64,000 nucleotides of DNA from Edaphobacillus lindanitolerans. Its GTDB lineage: Bacteria > Bacillota > Bacilli > Bacillales_A > Planococcaceae. Made by a program: the position numbers and the translations under genes. The stretch lies in assembly GCF_900156305.1 (NCBI RefSeq), contig NZ_FTPL01000004.1, forward strand, positions 1 through 64,000. The letters are read 5' to 3'. The first letter of the stretch is position 1, and every line of letters begins with the position of its first letter. The notes beneath the pieces are model-generated. The model was not told the DNA's origin. It did no database searches and was given only the letters and a program-made list of their open reading frames with translations. This document shows positions 15,656 to 22,285 of the stretch, in pieces.

Positions 15656-15740
15656 TGCGGTGTGGCGGAATTGGTCAGCGTAGACGACTCAAAATCGTGT
15701 TCCTTACGGAGTGTCGGTTCGACCCCGACCACCGGTACCA
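15656..15740 (+). tRNA. chimeric tRNA-Leu (CAA) at attR, possibly impaired
   Basis: The 3' part from 15695 is the host tRNA-Leu(CAA) with encoded CCA. The 5' part up to the anticodon loop comes from the island and only imitates the lost half. Against the host strand it leaves two mismatches at the outer end of the acceptor stem (TGCGGTG opposite CACCGGT) and one at the top of the anticodon stem. It is now 14 kb away from the operon promoter. It may be non-functional or poorly made. Confidence 0.75.
15684..15694. repeat. attR core, ACGACTCAAAA
   Basis: Direct repeat identical to 1431-1441, in the anticodon arm of the chimeric tRNA-Leu. Right border of the island. Confidence 0.85.
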
Positions 15741-15758
15741 AACAAAAGCTGATCTTAT

Positions 15759-15789
15759 GCGTCGGATACTACGGTATCCGACGCTTTTT
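15759..15789 (+). terminator. original terminator of the tRNA operon
   Basis: Perfect 10-bp stem GCGTCGGATA/TATCCGACGC and five T, just after the tRNA-Leu 3' end. Integration has separated it from the rest of the operon by 14 kb. Confidence 0.9.
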
Positions 15790-15906
15790 ATGTTTTCCGC
15801 AGGTCGCGGCGTTGGCCTGTCCAGGGGCTCTCATTGAATGAATGTTTGAAGGAGGCTGCTGGGTGGTATAAGAGTAAAGCATAGATTTTGAAGGCAGGTG
15901 GAAAAC

Positions 15907-16029
15907 ATGAGTCGTCAATGGAATTTTATTATCGAGAACAAGCTGATCACCGTATACAGCAAGGATCTGAAACGGGCGAAGGCAGAGGCGCAAAAGATCT
16001 TTGATTCGCTGAAAAGAAAACGGGCATAG
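15907..16029 (+). CDS. small basic protein, unknown
   Basis: A 40-residue frame (MSRQWNFIIENKLITVYSKD start) with AGGCAGGTGG before the ATG and a terminator right after it. It is rich in Lys and Arg at the C-terminus (LKRKRA). No family recognised. Strong local signals make it a likely real gene. Confidence 0.6.
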   Translation: MSRQWNFIIENKLITVYSKDLKRAKAEAQKIFDSLKRKRA

Positions 16030-16034
16030 GGAAA

Positions 16035-16062
16035 CGCTAGCCGGAAGCGGCTAGGTGTTTTT
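16035..16062 (+). terminator. terminator after the small basic protein gene
   Basis: Stem CTAGCCG/CGGCTAG with loop GAAG, followed by GTGTTTTT. Confidence 0.7.
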
Positions 16063-16141
16063 ATTTTGGTTCTAAATAAAGAGCATTCTATATGAATAAA
16101 ATTTAGTTTAACGCTATACTAAATTGAGAGGAGGAGAAGAC

Positions 16142-16876
16142 ATGAACAGACTGAAAGGGAAAGTGGCCATCGTCACAGGCGGAGCACAGGGGATGGGGGC
16201 GACCCATGTACGAAAATTCGTCGAGGAAGGCGCGAACGTCGTCATCACCGACCTGAATGAAGAAGGCGGCATGAAGCTGGCGGAGGAGCTTGGCGCATCT
16301 GTACGGTTCGTCAGACAAGATGTCACAAGCGCTGCCGACTGGGAGTCCGTCATCAGGGAAACCGAGAAAGCGTTCGGACCCCCTGATATCCTTGTCAATA
16401 ATGCCGGCATCAGCATGAGCAAGTCGATTTTCGATATGACGGAGGCGGACTACCGGAAAATCGTCGACATCAACCAGGTTTCCGTGTTTCTCGGCATCAA
16501 GGCAGTCGCGCCGGTGATGAAGGAAGCCGGGCGAGGATCGATCATCAACATTTCCTCCATGAACGGGCTCGTCGGCGGGGCGCCGGGCTACACGGACACG
16601 AAGTTTGCAGTGCGCGGTCTGACGAAGGCTGCGGCTTTGCAGCTGTCGCCGCTCGGCATCCGCGTCAACTCTGTCCACCCGGGTGTCATCGAGACGCCGA
16701 TGGTCACGCAGGGAGATGCCGTGGAGACGATCAAGGAGTTTTCCAAGCACATCCCGATGCGCCGCATGGCCCAGCCGGAAGAAGTGAGCGATCTAGTCCT
16801 ATTCCTGGCATCCGACGAATCGGGCTACTCGACCGGTTCCGAATTCGTCATCGACGGCGGTCTGACCGCCATGTAA
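16142..16876 (+). CDS. short-chain dehydrogenase/reductase
   Basis: A 244-residue classical SDR. The NAD(P)-binding GGAQGMG is near residue 13, NNAGI near 88, the catalytic Ser lies in NISSMNG near 140 and YTDTK supplies Tyr and Lys near 153-157. It ends in the usual VIDGGLTAM. The ATG at 16142 follows GGAGGAGAAGA. It oxidises or reduces an unknown alcohol or ketone in the cytoplasm; its closest look is to 3-alpha/20-beta-hydroxysteroid-type and glucose dehydrogenase-type SDRs, but the substrate cannot be read from sequence. It is monocistronic, with a terminator after it. Confidence 0.9.
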   Translation: MNRLKGKVAIVTGGAQGMGATHVRKFVEEGANVVITDLNEEGGMKLAEELGASVRFVRQDVTSAADWESVIRETEKAFGPPDILVNNAGISMSKSIFDMTEADYRKIVDINQVSVFLGIKAVAPVMKEAGRGSIINISSMNGLVGGAPGYTDTKFAVRGLTKAAALQLSPLGIRVNSVHPGVIETPMVTQGDAVETIKEFSKHIPMRRMAQPEEVSDLVLFLASDESGYSTGSEFVIDGGLTAM

Positions 16877-16897
16877 AGCAGATGTCCACATACTCAC

Positions 16898-16929
16898 AAT
16901 CCTGTCCGTGCAAGCGGACAGGATTTTTT
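16898..16929 (+). terminator. terminator after the SDR gene
   Basis: Perfect 11-bp stem AATCCTGTCCG/CGGACAGGATT, loop TGCAAG, then T-run. Confidence 0.92.
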
Positions 16930-17043
16930 GATTCCGGCGGGATTGAAGGGATGACCGGCAGAATAATGGGGAACGATGGGACAAAGAAATCCGCCGGATA
17001 CCGGCGGACGATGCAGCATTGAGCGGAAAGGGAGAAAGACGTC

Positions 17044-17295
17044 ATGCAGTTGATCGGATTGTTCCTTCTGTTGATCCCGATTGTGTTGTTTAATTTTGCC
17101 CTCGAGGAGAGGGGCCGGAAAATGATCAAGCAGGTCGAGGAGCAGGAGCGGATGGGTGTGGAGGTCGAGGCCGGACGCTGGGTGGAGAAAGTGGACCAGG
17201 ATGAAAAATGGACGAGTGCGGAACTGGCAATCGGCATGATGGTCTCACTTTGCGGTTTCGGTATCTACCTGTTTTATGCAGTGCTGAACGGATGA
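17044..17295 (+). CDS. small two-helix membrane protein
   Basis: An 83-residue protein with a membrane segment at each end (LIGLFLLLIPIVLFNFAL and AIGMMVSLCGFGIYLFYAVL) and a charged Glu-rich middle. ATG 17044 follows GGAAAGGGAGAAAG. No family recognised. It is the last gene before a terminator that has been split by the IS element. Confidence 0.7.
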   Translation: MQLIGLFLLLIPIVLFNFALEERGRKMIKQVEEQERMGVEVEAGRWVEKVDQDEKWTSAELAIGMMVSLCGFGIYLFYAVLNG

Positions 17296-17307
17296 TCTGT
17301 CCATGTT

Positions 17308-17326
17308 GAAAACGCCCCGGTTCCGC
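17308..17326 (+). terminator. left arm of a terminator split by the IS element
   Basis: GAAAACGCCCC GG TTCCGC pairs with the right arm at 19005-19022 (GCGGA C GGGGCGTTTTC). Without the IS the two arms would close around a loop of about 17 bases and the right arm ends in T-rich sequence. The IS therefore sits in the loop of an intrinsic terminator. Confidence 0.75.
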
Positions 17327-17336
17327 ATAAGTGAAC

Positions 17337-17357
17337 TGCACCCCGTCAAGTAGACAG
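17337..17357. repeat. IS left terminal inverted repeat
   Basis: Starts with TGCACCCC and ends in AAGTAGACAG; matched by the inverted repeat at 18977-18997. Confidence 0.8.
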
Positions 17358-17376
17358 TCGAAATAAATAAATTTGA

Positions 17377-18228
17377 TTAGGCGGCTTTAGCCCTGTATTC
17401 CATAGGGCTAAGGCCGTTTAGTTGTACCTGTAGACGTTCATTATTGTAGTAGTGGATATAGGCTTCAATCGCTTTTCTGAGTTCCTCAAACGTCTGATAG
17501 GTATTCAAGTGAAACTCTTCGCACTTCAATGTTCCCCAGAATGATTCCATGGGCGCGTTGTCGATGCAACTTCCTACCCGTGACATGCTCTGTATGATGC
17601 CAGCCTTCTTTAGCTTCGTCTTAAATTGTTTGCTGGTGTATTGAAAGCCCCGGTCACTATGCAGGACAGGCGTGACATCAGGCTCAGCCCGGAGGGCTTG
17701 ATCCAGCGTTTCAAACACCAGGGCATTGTTGTTGGAGCGTCCAAGCACCCAGGCCACGAGAGAACCGTCATGGAGATCCCGGATCGCGCTGAGATAGGCC
17801 TTGCATTCACCGCCATATTTAAATTCCGTAATGTCCGTCACCCACTTTTCATTAGGCTGTGCTGCGTGAAAGTCACGGTTGAGGACATTCTCTGCCACAT
17901 GATCCGGAGTGGATGGAATATAGCGCCTCTTTTTACGGCGGATTACCGATTGGATGTCAGCCACTCTCATCAAGCGATAGATTCGTTTGTAGTTGAATTT
18001 ACGGCCGTGCCGGCGATCCAATTGCAGCTTCATCTGCCGGTATCCATAGATGCCCTTGCGCTCATGATGCAATTCCCGGATCTCCGCAAGGAGTACCGTG
18101 TTTAGCTTCTCTTCTTCCGTCGGGCACCGTTTTGTCCATTTATAGTACGCAGAACGGGCCACCCCAGCCAGTTCACAGAGGAGTTCAAGGGTGAACCTGT
18201 CTTCCTCATGAACCTCCCGGATTGCCAA
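17377..18228 (-). CDS. IS3-family transposase OrfB (DDE domain)
   Basis: A 283-residue frame with an HTH_21 segment (GIYGYRQMKLQLDRR) and an rve catalytic core. The DDE triad is visible as Asp in WVTDITEF, Asp in LHSDRGFQY and Glu in NAPMESFWG. It ends with YYNNERLQVQLNGLSPMEYR. It opens at TTG 18228 but is most likely made as a fusion with OrfA by -1 frameshifting. Complete and without stops, so probably active. Confidence 0.92.
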   Translation of the reverse strand: MAIREVHEEDRFTLELLCELAGVARSAYYKWTKRCPTEEEKLNTVLLAEIRELHHERKGIYGYRQMKLQLDRRHGRKFNYKRIYRLMRVADIQSVIRRKKRRYIPSTPDHVAENVLNRDFHAAQPNEKWVTDITEFKYGGECKAYLSAIRDLHDGSLVAWVLGRSNNNALVFETLDQALRAEPDVTPVLHSDRGFQYTSKQFKTKLKKAGIIQSMSRVGSCIDNAPMESFWGTLKCEEFHLNTYQTFEELRKAIEAYIHYYNNERLQVQLNGLSPMEYRAKAA

Positions 18229-18254
18229 ATATCGGTTCTCCTGACGAACGTTGC

Positions 18255-18935
18255 TCAGAGCCGCCTCCTTTCGATTTCCTCCAACTTTTTTAAAAGTGCA
18301 TTCTGCGCACGAAGACGTTCGTTTTCTCGCTCGATTCTCTTGATCTCCAGTTTAAGACGCTCTTCGTTCGTCAATTCCTCTCTCTCTTTCTTCCGTCCTC
18401 TGCCATCCCTTAGCGCCTCAACGTGTCCTGTCTCGTATTTCTTGACCCACTGATAGACCTGATTATAGGAAACCTCGTATTTCTCAGCGATCCCCTGATA
18501 ATCCTTTCCAGCTGCGATGCATTGTTGGGCAATCTCAATCCGCTCTTTCCATGTCGTTTTTCTTCCCCTGGTCATGGGAACCCTCCGTTCTTTGCGTCCC
18601 TTCGGGACTTCTCCATGACCATTATACTTTTTCAGCCACTGTCGAAAAACAGAGCGGTCGCTGATACCGTATTTTATGACAATCTGTCTTTGTGAAAGGC
18701 CGGCGATCTGATAGTCATTAATTGCCTCCAGTTTCAGTTCTTCGGGGTATGATTTCCAGCCCGCTGAGGGCTCAAGACCGGGAATCCCGAATTCCTGATA
18801 TTGGCTGATCCAGGCCTTGACCGTGTCGAGGGAAATTCCATATTGGACTGCAAGCTGTGCTGAAGAACTTTCGCCGTTTTCATATGCAAGAACAGCCTTA
18901 AGTTTCTCTTCAAGAATAAAACCTTTGTATGCCAT
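18255..18935 (-). CDS. IS3-family transposase OrfA (HTH and leucine zipper)
   Basis: A 226-residue protein with three successive helix-turn-helix units (about residues 15-45, 70-100 and 130-165), longer than the usual 90-100-residue OrfA and typical of IS150-type elements. The C-terminal heptads KLEIKRIERENERLRAQNAL form a leucine zipper for dimerisation with OrfAB. It binds the terminal repeats. Start ATG 18935 follows GGAGGGAG. Confidence 0.92.
   Translation of the reverse strand: MAYKGFILEEKLKAVLAYENGESSSAQLAVQYGISLDTVKAWISQYQEFGIPGLEPSAGWKSYPEELKLEAINDYQIAGLSQRQIVIKYGISDRSVFRQWLKKYNGHGEVPKGRKERRVPMTRGRKTTWKERIEIAQQCIAAGKDYQGIAEKYEVSYNQVYQWVKKYETGHVEALRDGRGRKKEREELTNEERLKLEIKRIERENERLRAQNALLKKLEEIERRRL
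18285..18291 (-). promoter_or_regulatory. programmed -1 frameshift site of the IS
   Basis: On the minus strand the zero-frame codons TTA AAA AAG present the heptamer A-AAA-AAG. Slipping back by one base opens the frame that continues into OrfB; a GGAGG-like stimulator follows a few bases later. This would yield the OrfAB transposase. Confidence 0.85.
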
Positions 18936-18976
18936 AAAAAGCTCCCTCCAAGGAAAACAGAGTTTTGTTTTTTACT

Positions 18977-18997
18977 CTGTCTACTTTGGAGGGAGCA
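18977..18997. repeat. IS right terminal inverted repeat
   Basis: Inverted copy of the left end, reading TGCTCCCTCC on the minus strand. Confidence 0.8.
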
Positions 18998-19004
18998 TAT
19001 CAAA

Positions 19005-19022
19005 GCGGACGGGGGCGTTTTC
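19005..19022 (+). terminator. right arm of the terminator split by the IS
   Basis: GCGGACGGGGGCGTTTTC complements the left arm at 17308-17326. See that entry. Confidence 0.7.
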
Positions 19023-19174
19023 ATGTTCTCAACGGCCTGTGGCAGCCGGGCGCAAGCGTCTGATGCCTGTCTTGTCAGGCACACCCGGCATGTCTCACCG
19101 GTGTCCCGCGGCCCGTGCACATGGACCGGTGACGGGGAAACGGTTCACATTCAGGATACAGCTGTCCCGCCTTA

Positions 19175-19918
19175 TTATTTCCCTTCCGCTGCAGAGAGGT
19201 CTGCCGCCGGACGGCCGGCATGAAGGACGGCCGGCTCAAAGCGGCCGCCCGTGACGGATGTGAACAGCTTGCCGATGCCGCGCGTCATTTCAGCAGCTTC
19301 GTCCACTGACAGCGATGGGCAAAGGTAAATCACATGAAGTGCATGCGCCGTGTCCGTGGACGCCGGCGTCCTGCGTGAATCCACAAACGGGCTTCCGAAC
19401 GGTCCAACAGAGTCAGCGGTGAGAAGGAGGTTTTCCAGATTGTTCATCCTGCCGTTGAGGCCTTCGTATTCATCCTCTTCACCGCCACTGCGGATTTCGA
19501 CCGGTCCGGTGATTTTGTCCAAGTCATAGAGACCGCACGGAACCGCTTCCCGAACCGAGATGAAATTGTTCAGATCCGCACCGAGATTGATCGGGGACGG
19601 AGTTTCGCCTTTCTTCAGCCGGCGCATGAGTGCCTCTGCGGAGGGACGGTAGCGTCCCGGATCTTTGCCGAATGCCTTCCATACTTTCCGCCATTCCGCG
19701 ATGCCGGGAAAGTCGGTGACCGGCTTGTCCGCAAGATCCAGTTTCAGCTCTTCGTAGAACAGATTGATCCGCCCCGACAGCATACCGGGCGCGTCGGCCA
19801 GGCTGATTCTGTTATAATGGAGAATGCCGAATTTCAGATCAGGCACCGTTTCGAACAAAGTTTCATCCGCTTGAATTCTCAAAGTTATCACCCGCATTGT
19901 TTTCATATAGCGTACCAT
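19175..19918 (-). CDS. B3/B4 domain protein (tRNA synthetase-like editing domain)
   Basis: Up to 247 residues. The central portion (FGKDPGRYRPSAEALMRRL...NLGADLNNFISVREAVPCGLYDLDKI) matches the free-standing B3/B4 domain found in phenylalanyl-tRNA synthetase beta chains and in single-domain proteins. These may hydrolyse misacylated tRNA, but function of the free form is unproven. ATG 19918 is the longest start; ATG 19897 is also possible and would leave room for the divergent queG promoter. Divergently arranged with queG. Confidence 0.8.
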   Translation of the reverse strand: MVRYMKTMRVITLRIQADETLFETVPDLKFGILHYNRISLADAPGMLSGRINLFYEELKLDLADKPVTDFPGIAEWRKVWKAFGKDPGRYRPSAEALMRRLKKGETPSPINLGADLNNFISVREAVPCGLYDLDKITGPVEIRSGGEEDEYEGLNGRMNNLENLLLTADSVGPFGSPFVDSRRTPASTDTAHALHVIYLCPSLSVDEAAEMTRGIGKLFTSVTGGRFEPAVLHAGRPAADLSAAEGK

Positions 19919-19937
19919 ATTGGAAAGGAGTGACGAA

Positions 19938-21092
19938 ATGGAGACCGCTCAATTGCAGCGGGAGATCCGCGAGTTTGCTGTGTCGGCGGGAATCGACAAG
20001 ATCGGTTTCACGACCGCCGATCCGTTTCTGGAGATGAAAAACCGGCTGCGCCGGCAGCAGGAGTCGGGATTCCAGTCGGGGTTTGAAAAAGGGACACCCG
20101 ATGAACGGACCGACCCTTCGATGCTCATGGACCGTCCCGAGAGCATCATCGCCATCGCCGTCGCGTACCCGTCCAAAATGGACAACCCTCCAAAAGGGAA
20201 GAAAGGCGGGCGGCGGGGGATGTTCTGCCGGGCATCATGGGGACAGGACTACCATGACGTGCTCCGCGAGAAACTGGCCCTGCTCGAGTCATTCATCCTG
20301 GAGCGGTGCCCCGGGGCCCGCCTCAAGTCAATGGTGGACACTGGCGAACTCGTTGACCGGGCGGTGGCGGAGCGGGCCGGGATCGGCTGGTCCGGCAAGA
20401 ACTGCTCGATCATCACGCCGGAATTCGGATCATACGTCTACCTGGGCGAGATGATCACGAACATCCCGTTCGCGCCGGATGAGCCGATCGAGGATGGCTG
20501 CGGGGACTGCACCCTCTGCCTGGACATCTGCCCGACAGGAGCCCTCATAGAAGGCGGCCGCCTGAATGCCCAGCGGTGCATCGCCTTCCTGACCCAGACG
20601 AAAGGGAGCCTTCCGGAGGAATTCAGAACGGAAATTGGAAACCGTGTGTACGGGTGCGACACATGCCAGACGATCTGTCCGAAGAACAAAGGCAGGCACA
20701 ACCGGTTCCATGCTGCGTTCGAGCCGGAGCCGGAGCTTGCCAAACCGCTGCTGACGCCGCTTCTTTCGCTGTCGAACCGCGAATTCAAGGAACGGTTCGG
20801 CCATATGTCCGGCTCGTGGCGCGGCAAAAATCCGATCCAGCGGAACGCCATTTATGCGCTCGGCCATTTCAGGGAAGAAGCGGCTGTACCGGAACTTGTC
20901 CGCATCCTGCGGGAAGATGCCCGCCCTTACATGCGCGGCGCAGCGGCATATGCGCTCGGGAAGATCGCTTCCGACGAAGCGATCACTGCCCTGGGCCATG
21001 CAGAAACCGCGGAAACGGATGCAGAAGCGCTTGAAGAGATCCGCGCTGCCATCAGAAACATCGAAGACATGCAGAAGGAAGTGCCTAAATGA
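19938..21092 (+). CDS. queG: epoxyqueuosine reductase
   Basis: A 384-residue cobalamin- and iron-sulfur-dependent enzyme that reduces epoxyqueuosine to queuosine in tRNA, the last step of the pathway. It has the N-terminal QueG domain (IDKIGFTTADPF), GYDTGELVDRAVAE-like segment, two [4Fe-4S] motifs (CGDCTLCLDICPTGAL near 187 and CDTCQTICPKN near 240) and C-terminal HEAT-like repeats (AVPELVRILREDARPYMRGAAAYALGKI). The ATG at 19938 follows GGAAAGGAGTGAC. It overlaps trmL by four bases, so both tRNA-modification genes are translated together. Confidence 0.95.
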   Translation: METAQLQREIREFAVSAGIDKIGFTTADPFLEMKNRLRRQQESGFQSGFEKGTPDERTDPSMLMDRPESIIAIAVAYPSKMDNPPKGKKGGRRGMFCRASWGQDYHDVLREKLALLESFILERCPGARLKSMVDTGELVDRAVAERAGIGWSGKNCSIITPEFGSYVYLGEMITNIPFAPDEPIEDGCGDCTLCLDICPTGALIEGGRLNAQRCIAFLTQTKGSLPEEFRTEIGNRVYGCDTCQTICPKNKGRHNRFHAAFEPEPELAKPLLTPLLSLSNREFKERFGHMSGSWRGKNPIQRNAIYALGHFREEAAVPELVRILREDARPYMRGAAAYALGKIASDEAITALGHAETAETDAEALEEIRAAIRNIEDMQKEVPK

Positions 21093-21559
21093 TCCATGTT
21101 GTATTGCATGAACCGCTGATCCCGGCGAATACGGGAAATATTTCAAGAACCTGTGCCGGCACCGGCACGAAGCTCCATCTTGTCCGGCCGCTCGGCTTTT
21201 CGACCGATGACCGCATGCTCAAACGGGCCGGCCTCGACTATTGGGAGCACGTCGACCTGGAGTATCATGATGCAATCGAGGAAGTGTTCGATGCTTATCC
21301 GGACGGGGATTTTTACTATTTGACGAAATTCGGAACCGGTCACTATGCAGAACGGGACTTTTCGGATCCCGGGAAGGACGTGTTTTTCATTTTCGGCAAA
21401 GAGACGACGGGCCTGCCGAAGGATCTGCTCGCCGAACATCCCGAGCGGTGCCTCCGGATCCCCATGAATGACCACATCCGCTCGCTCAACCTGTCGAACA
21501 CCGCGGCGATCCTCGTCTATGAAGCGCTACGGCAGAGGGGATTTCCCGGGCTCTCCTGA
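21089..21559 (+). CDS. trmL: tRNA (cytidine/uridine-34-2'-O)-methyltransferase
   Basis: A 156-residue SPOUT methyltransferase that methylates the wobble ribose of tRNA-Leu isoacceptors. Motifs: NTGNISRTCAGTGTKLHLVRPLGF at the start, FIFGKETTGLPKDLL and RIPMNDHIRSLNLSNTAAILVYEALRQ forming the knot and AdoMet site. Length is standard. ATG overlaps the queG stop (ATGA). Its substrate is tRNA-Leu; the tRNA-Leu(CAA) gene is the one disrupted by the island earlier in this window. Confidence 0.95.
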   Translation: MIHVVLHEPLIPANTGNISRTCAGTGTKLHLVRPLGFSTDDRMLKRAGLDYWEHVDLEYHDAIEEVFDAYPDGDFYYLTKFGTGHYAERDFSDPGKDVFFIFGKETTGLPKDLLAEHPERCLRIPMNDHIRSLNLSNTAAILVYEALRQRGFPGLS

Positions 21560-21593
21560 AGGGAGGACGGACAGAGAATCTCCGGACGGCATG

Positions 21594-21623
21594 AAAAAGA
21601 GGCCCGCCGAATTGGCGGGCCTC
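21594..21623 (-). terminator. terminator of the 31-residue gene
   Basis: Perfect 10-bp stem GAGGCCCGCC/GGCGGGCCTC, with five T after it on the minus strand. Confidence 0.85.
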
Positions 21624-21629
21624 TGCGTA

Positions 21630-21725
21630 TTACTTGTCTGTCGAACCGGGCTTGTCTTCATAGCCGCCTGTCAGGATGGCGGAAAGGAACGCGAAGATGA
21701 CGCCGAGGATCAAGATAAGTTTCAT
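21630..21725 (-). CDS. 31-residue membrane peptide
   Basis: A single predicted membrane segment (LILILGVIFAFLSAILTGGY) followed by a short polar tail. AGGAGGTACCGTC gives a strong ribosome site before ATG 21725, and a terminator follows the stop. Function unknown; similar tiny one-helix proteins often associate with larger membrane complexes. Confidence 0.7.
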   Translation of the reverse strand: MKLILILGVIFAFLSAILTGGYEDKPGSTDK

Positions 21726-21916
21726 GACGGTACCTCCTGTTTCGAAGTTGCGGTCTATGAACAGTATACCGCAACCGGCACAAAAAGAAAACGGGTCCCC
21801 GCACGGGAACCGTCAATTACAGGGGACCGACAATAAATTGACAAGAAACGGCATGAAACTTTCGGACCGGCTTTTCCGTATAACAGATACCGAAACAATA
21901 GAAAGCAGGGATAGAT

Positions 21917-22216
21917 ATGAGAGGTTCTACAGTTATGCGCTGGGTGACGGCGATCGGCGAAGCATTCCTGGCCGTCCCGTTCATCGGCGGAATTGTCGTG
22001 CTCAGCACAAGCTACTCGATTCTCGGGGTGATGTTCATCCTTCACGCAGTGACGCTCATCCTGGCCATCCGGGATCACTCGGCAAAGTCCGGGTCCATCC
22101 TCGGGCTTGCAACGAGCATATTCGCCTGGATCCCGTTCGTCGGATGGTTCCTCCATCTTGTGACGGCTGTCGTGCTTGCCGTACAGGCGGTCATCTCCCG
22201 TCCAAAGTATTACTGA
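21917..22216 (+). CDS. membrane protein, unknown
   Basis: A 99-residue protein with three hydrophobic segments (about residues 10-30, 35-50 and 60-95) separated by short polar turns. GCAGGGA precedes ATG 21917. No family recognised. Monocistronic, with a bidirectional terminator after it. Confidence 0.7.
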   Translation: MRGSTVMRWVTAIGEAFLAVPFIGGIVVLSTSYSILGVMFILHAVTLILAIRDHSAKSGSILGLATSIFAWIPFVGWFLHLVTAVVLAVQAVISRPKYY

Positions 22217-22220
22217 CTAT

Positions 22221-22264
22221 AAAAGAGCCTGCATCCTTGACACGAAGGATGCAGGCTCTTTTTA
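22221..22264. terminator. bidirectional terminator
   Basis: A-rich 17-bp stem around GAGCCTGCATCCTT/AAGGATGCAGGCTC with T-run on both strands. Ends the membrane-protein gene on plus and the NCS2 permease on minus. Confidence 0.93.
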
Positions 22265-22285
22265 TTGTGCTTATCCCGCCGGCCG

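Larger units (their letters stand above)
1431..15694. mobile_element. phage-satellite-like integrated island in tRNA-Leu
   Basis: An AT-rich block about 14.25 kb long, bounded by an 11-bp direct repeat and inserted into a tRNA anticodon loop. It holds a tyrosine integrase, putative replication functions with iterons, portal, protease-capsid, tail tube and connector genes, then a type ISP restriction-modification enzyme and a GIY-YIG protein. Terminase, lysis, tape-measure and tail-tip genes are absent, so it cannot be a complete phage. The layout resembles capsid-forming phage-inducible islands (inference). The presence of a tail tube gene and lack of terminase set it apart from the usual description of those islands. 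Confidence 0.82.
17337..18997 (-). mobile_element. IS3-family insertion sequence, apparently intact
   Basis: A 1661-bp element. Ends TGCACCCCGTCAAGTAGACAG and, inverted at the right, TGCTCCCTCCAAAGTAGACAG form imperfect terminal repeats of about 21 bp. It encodes OrfA and OrfB in the -1 relation with a slippery A-AAA-AAG. Flanking trinucleotides (AAC and TAT) do not match, so no target duplication is visible. It resembles the IS150 branch in having a long multi-HTH OrfA. Confidence 0.9.

Noticed and set aside
17334-19000. Target-site duplication of the IS element
   Set aside because: The three bases on either side (AAC and TAT) differ, and no 4-5 base match is found.
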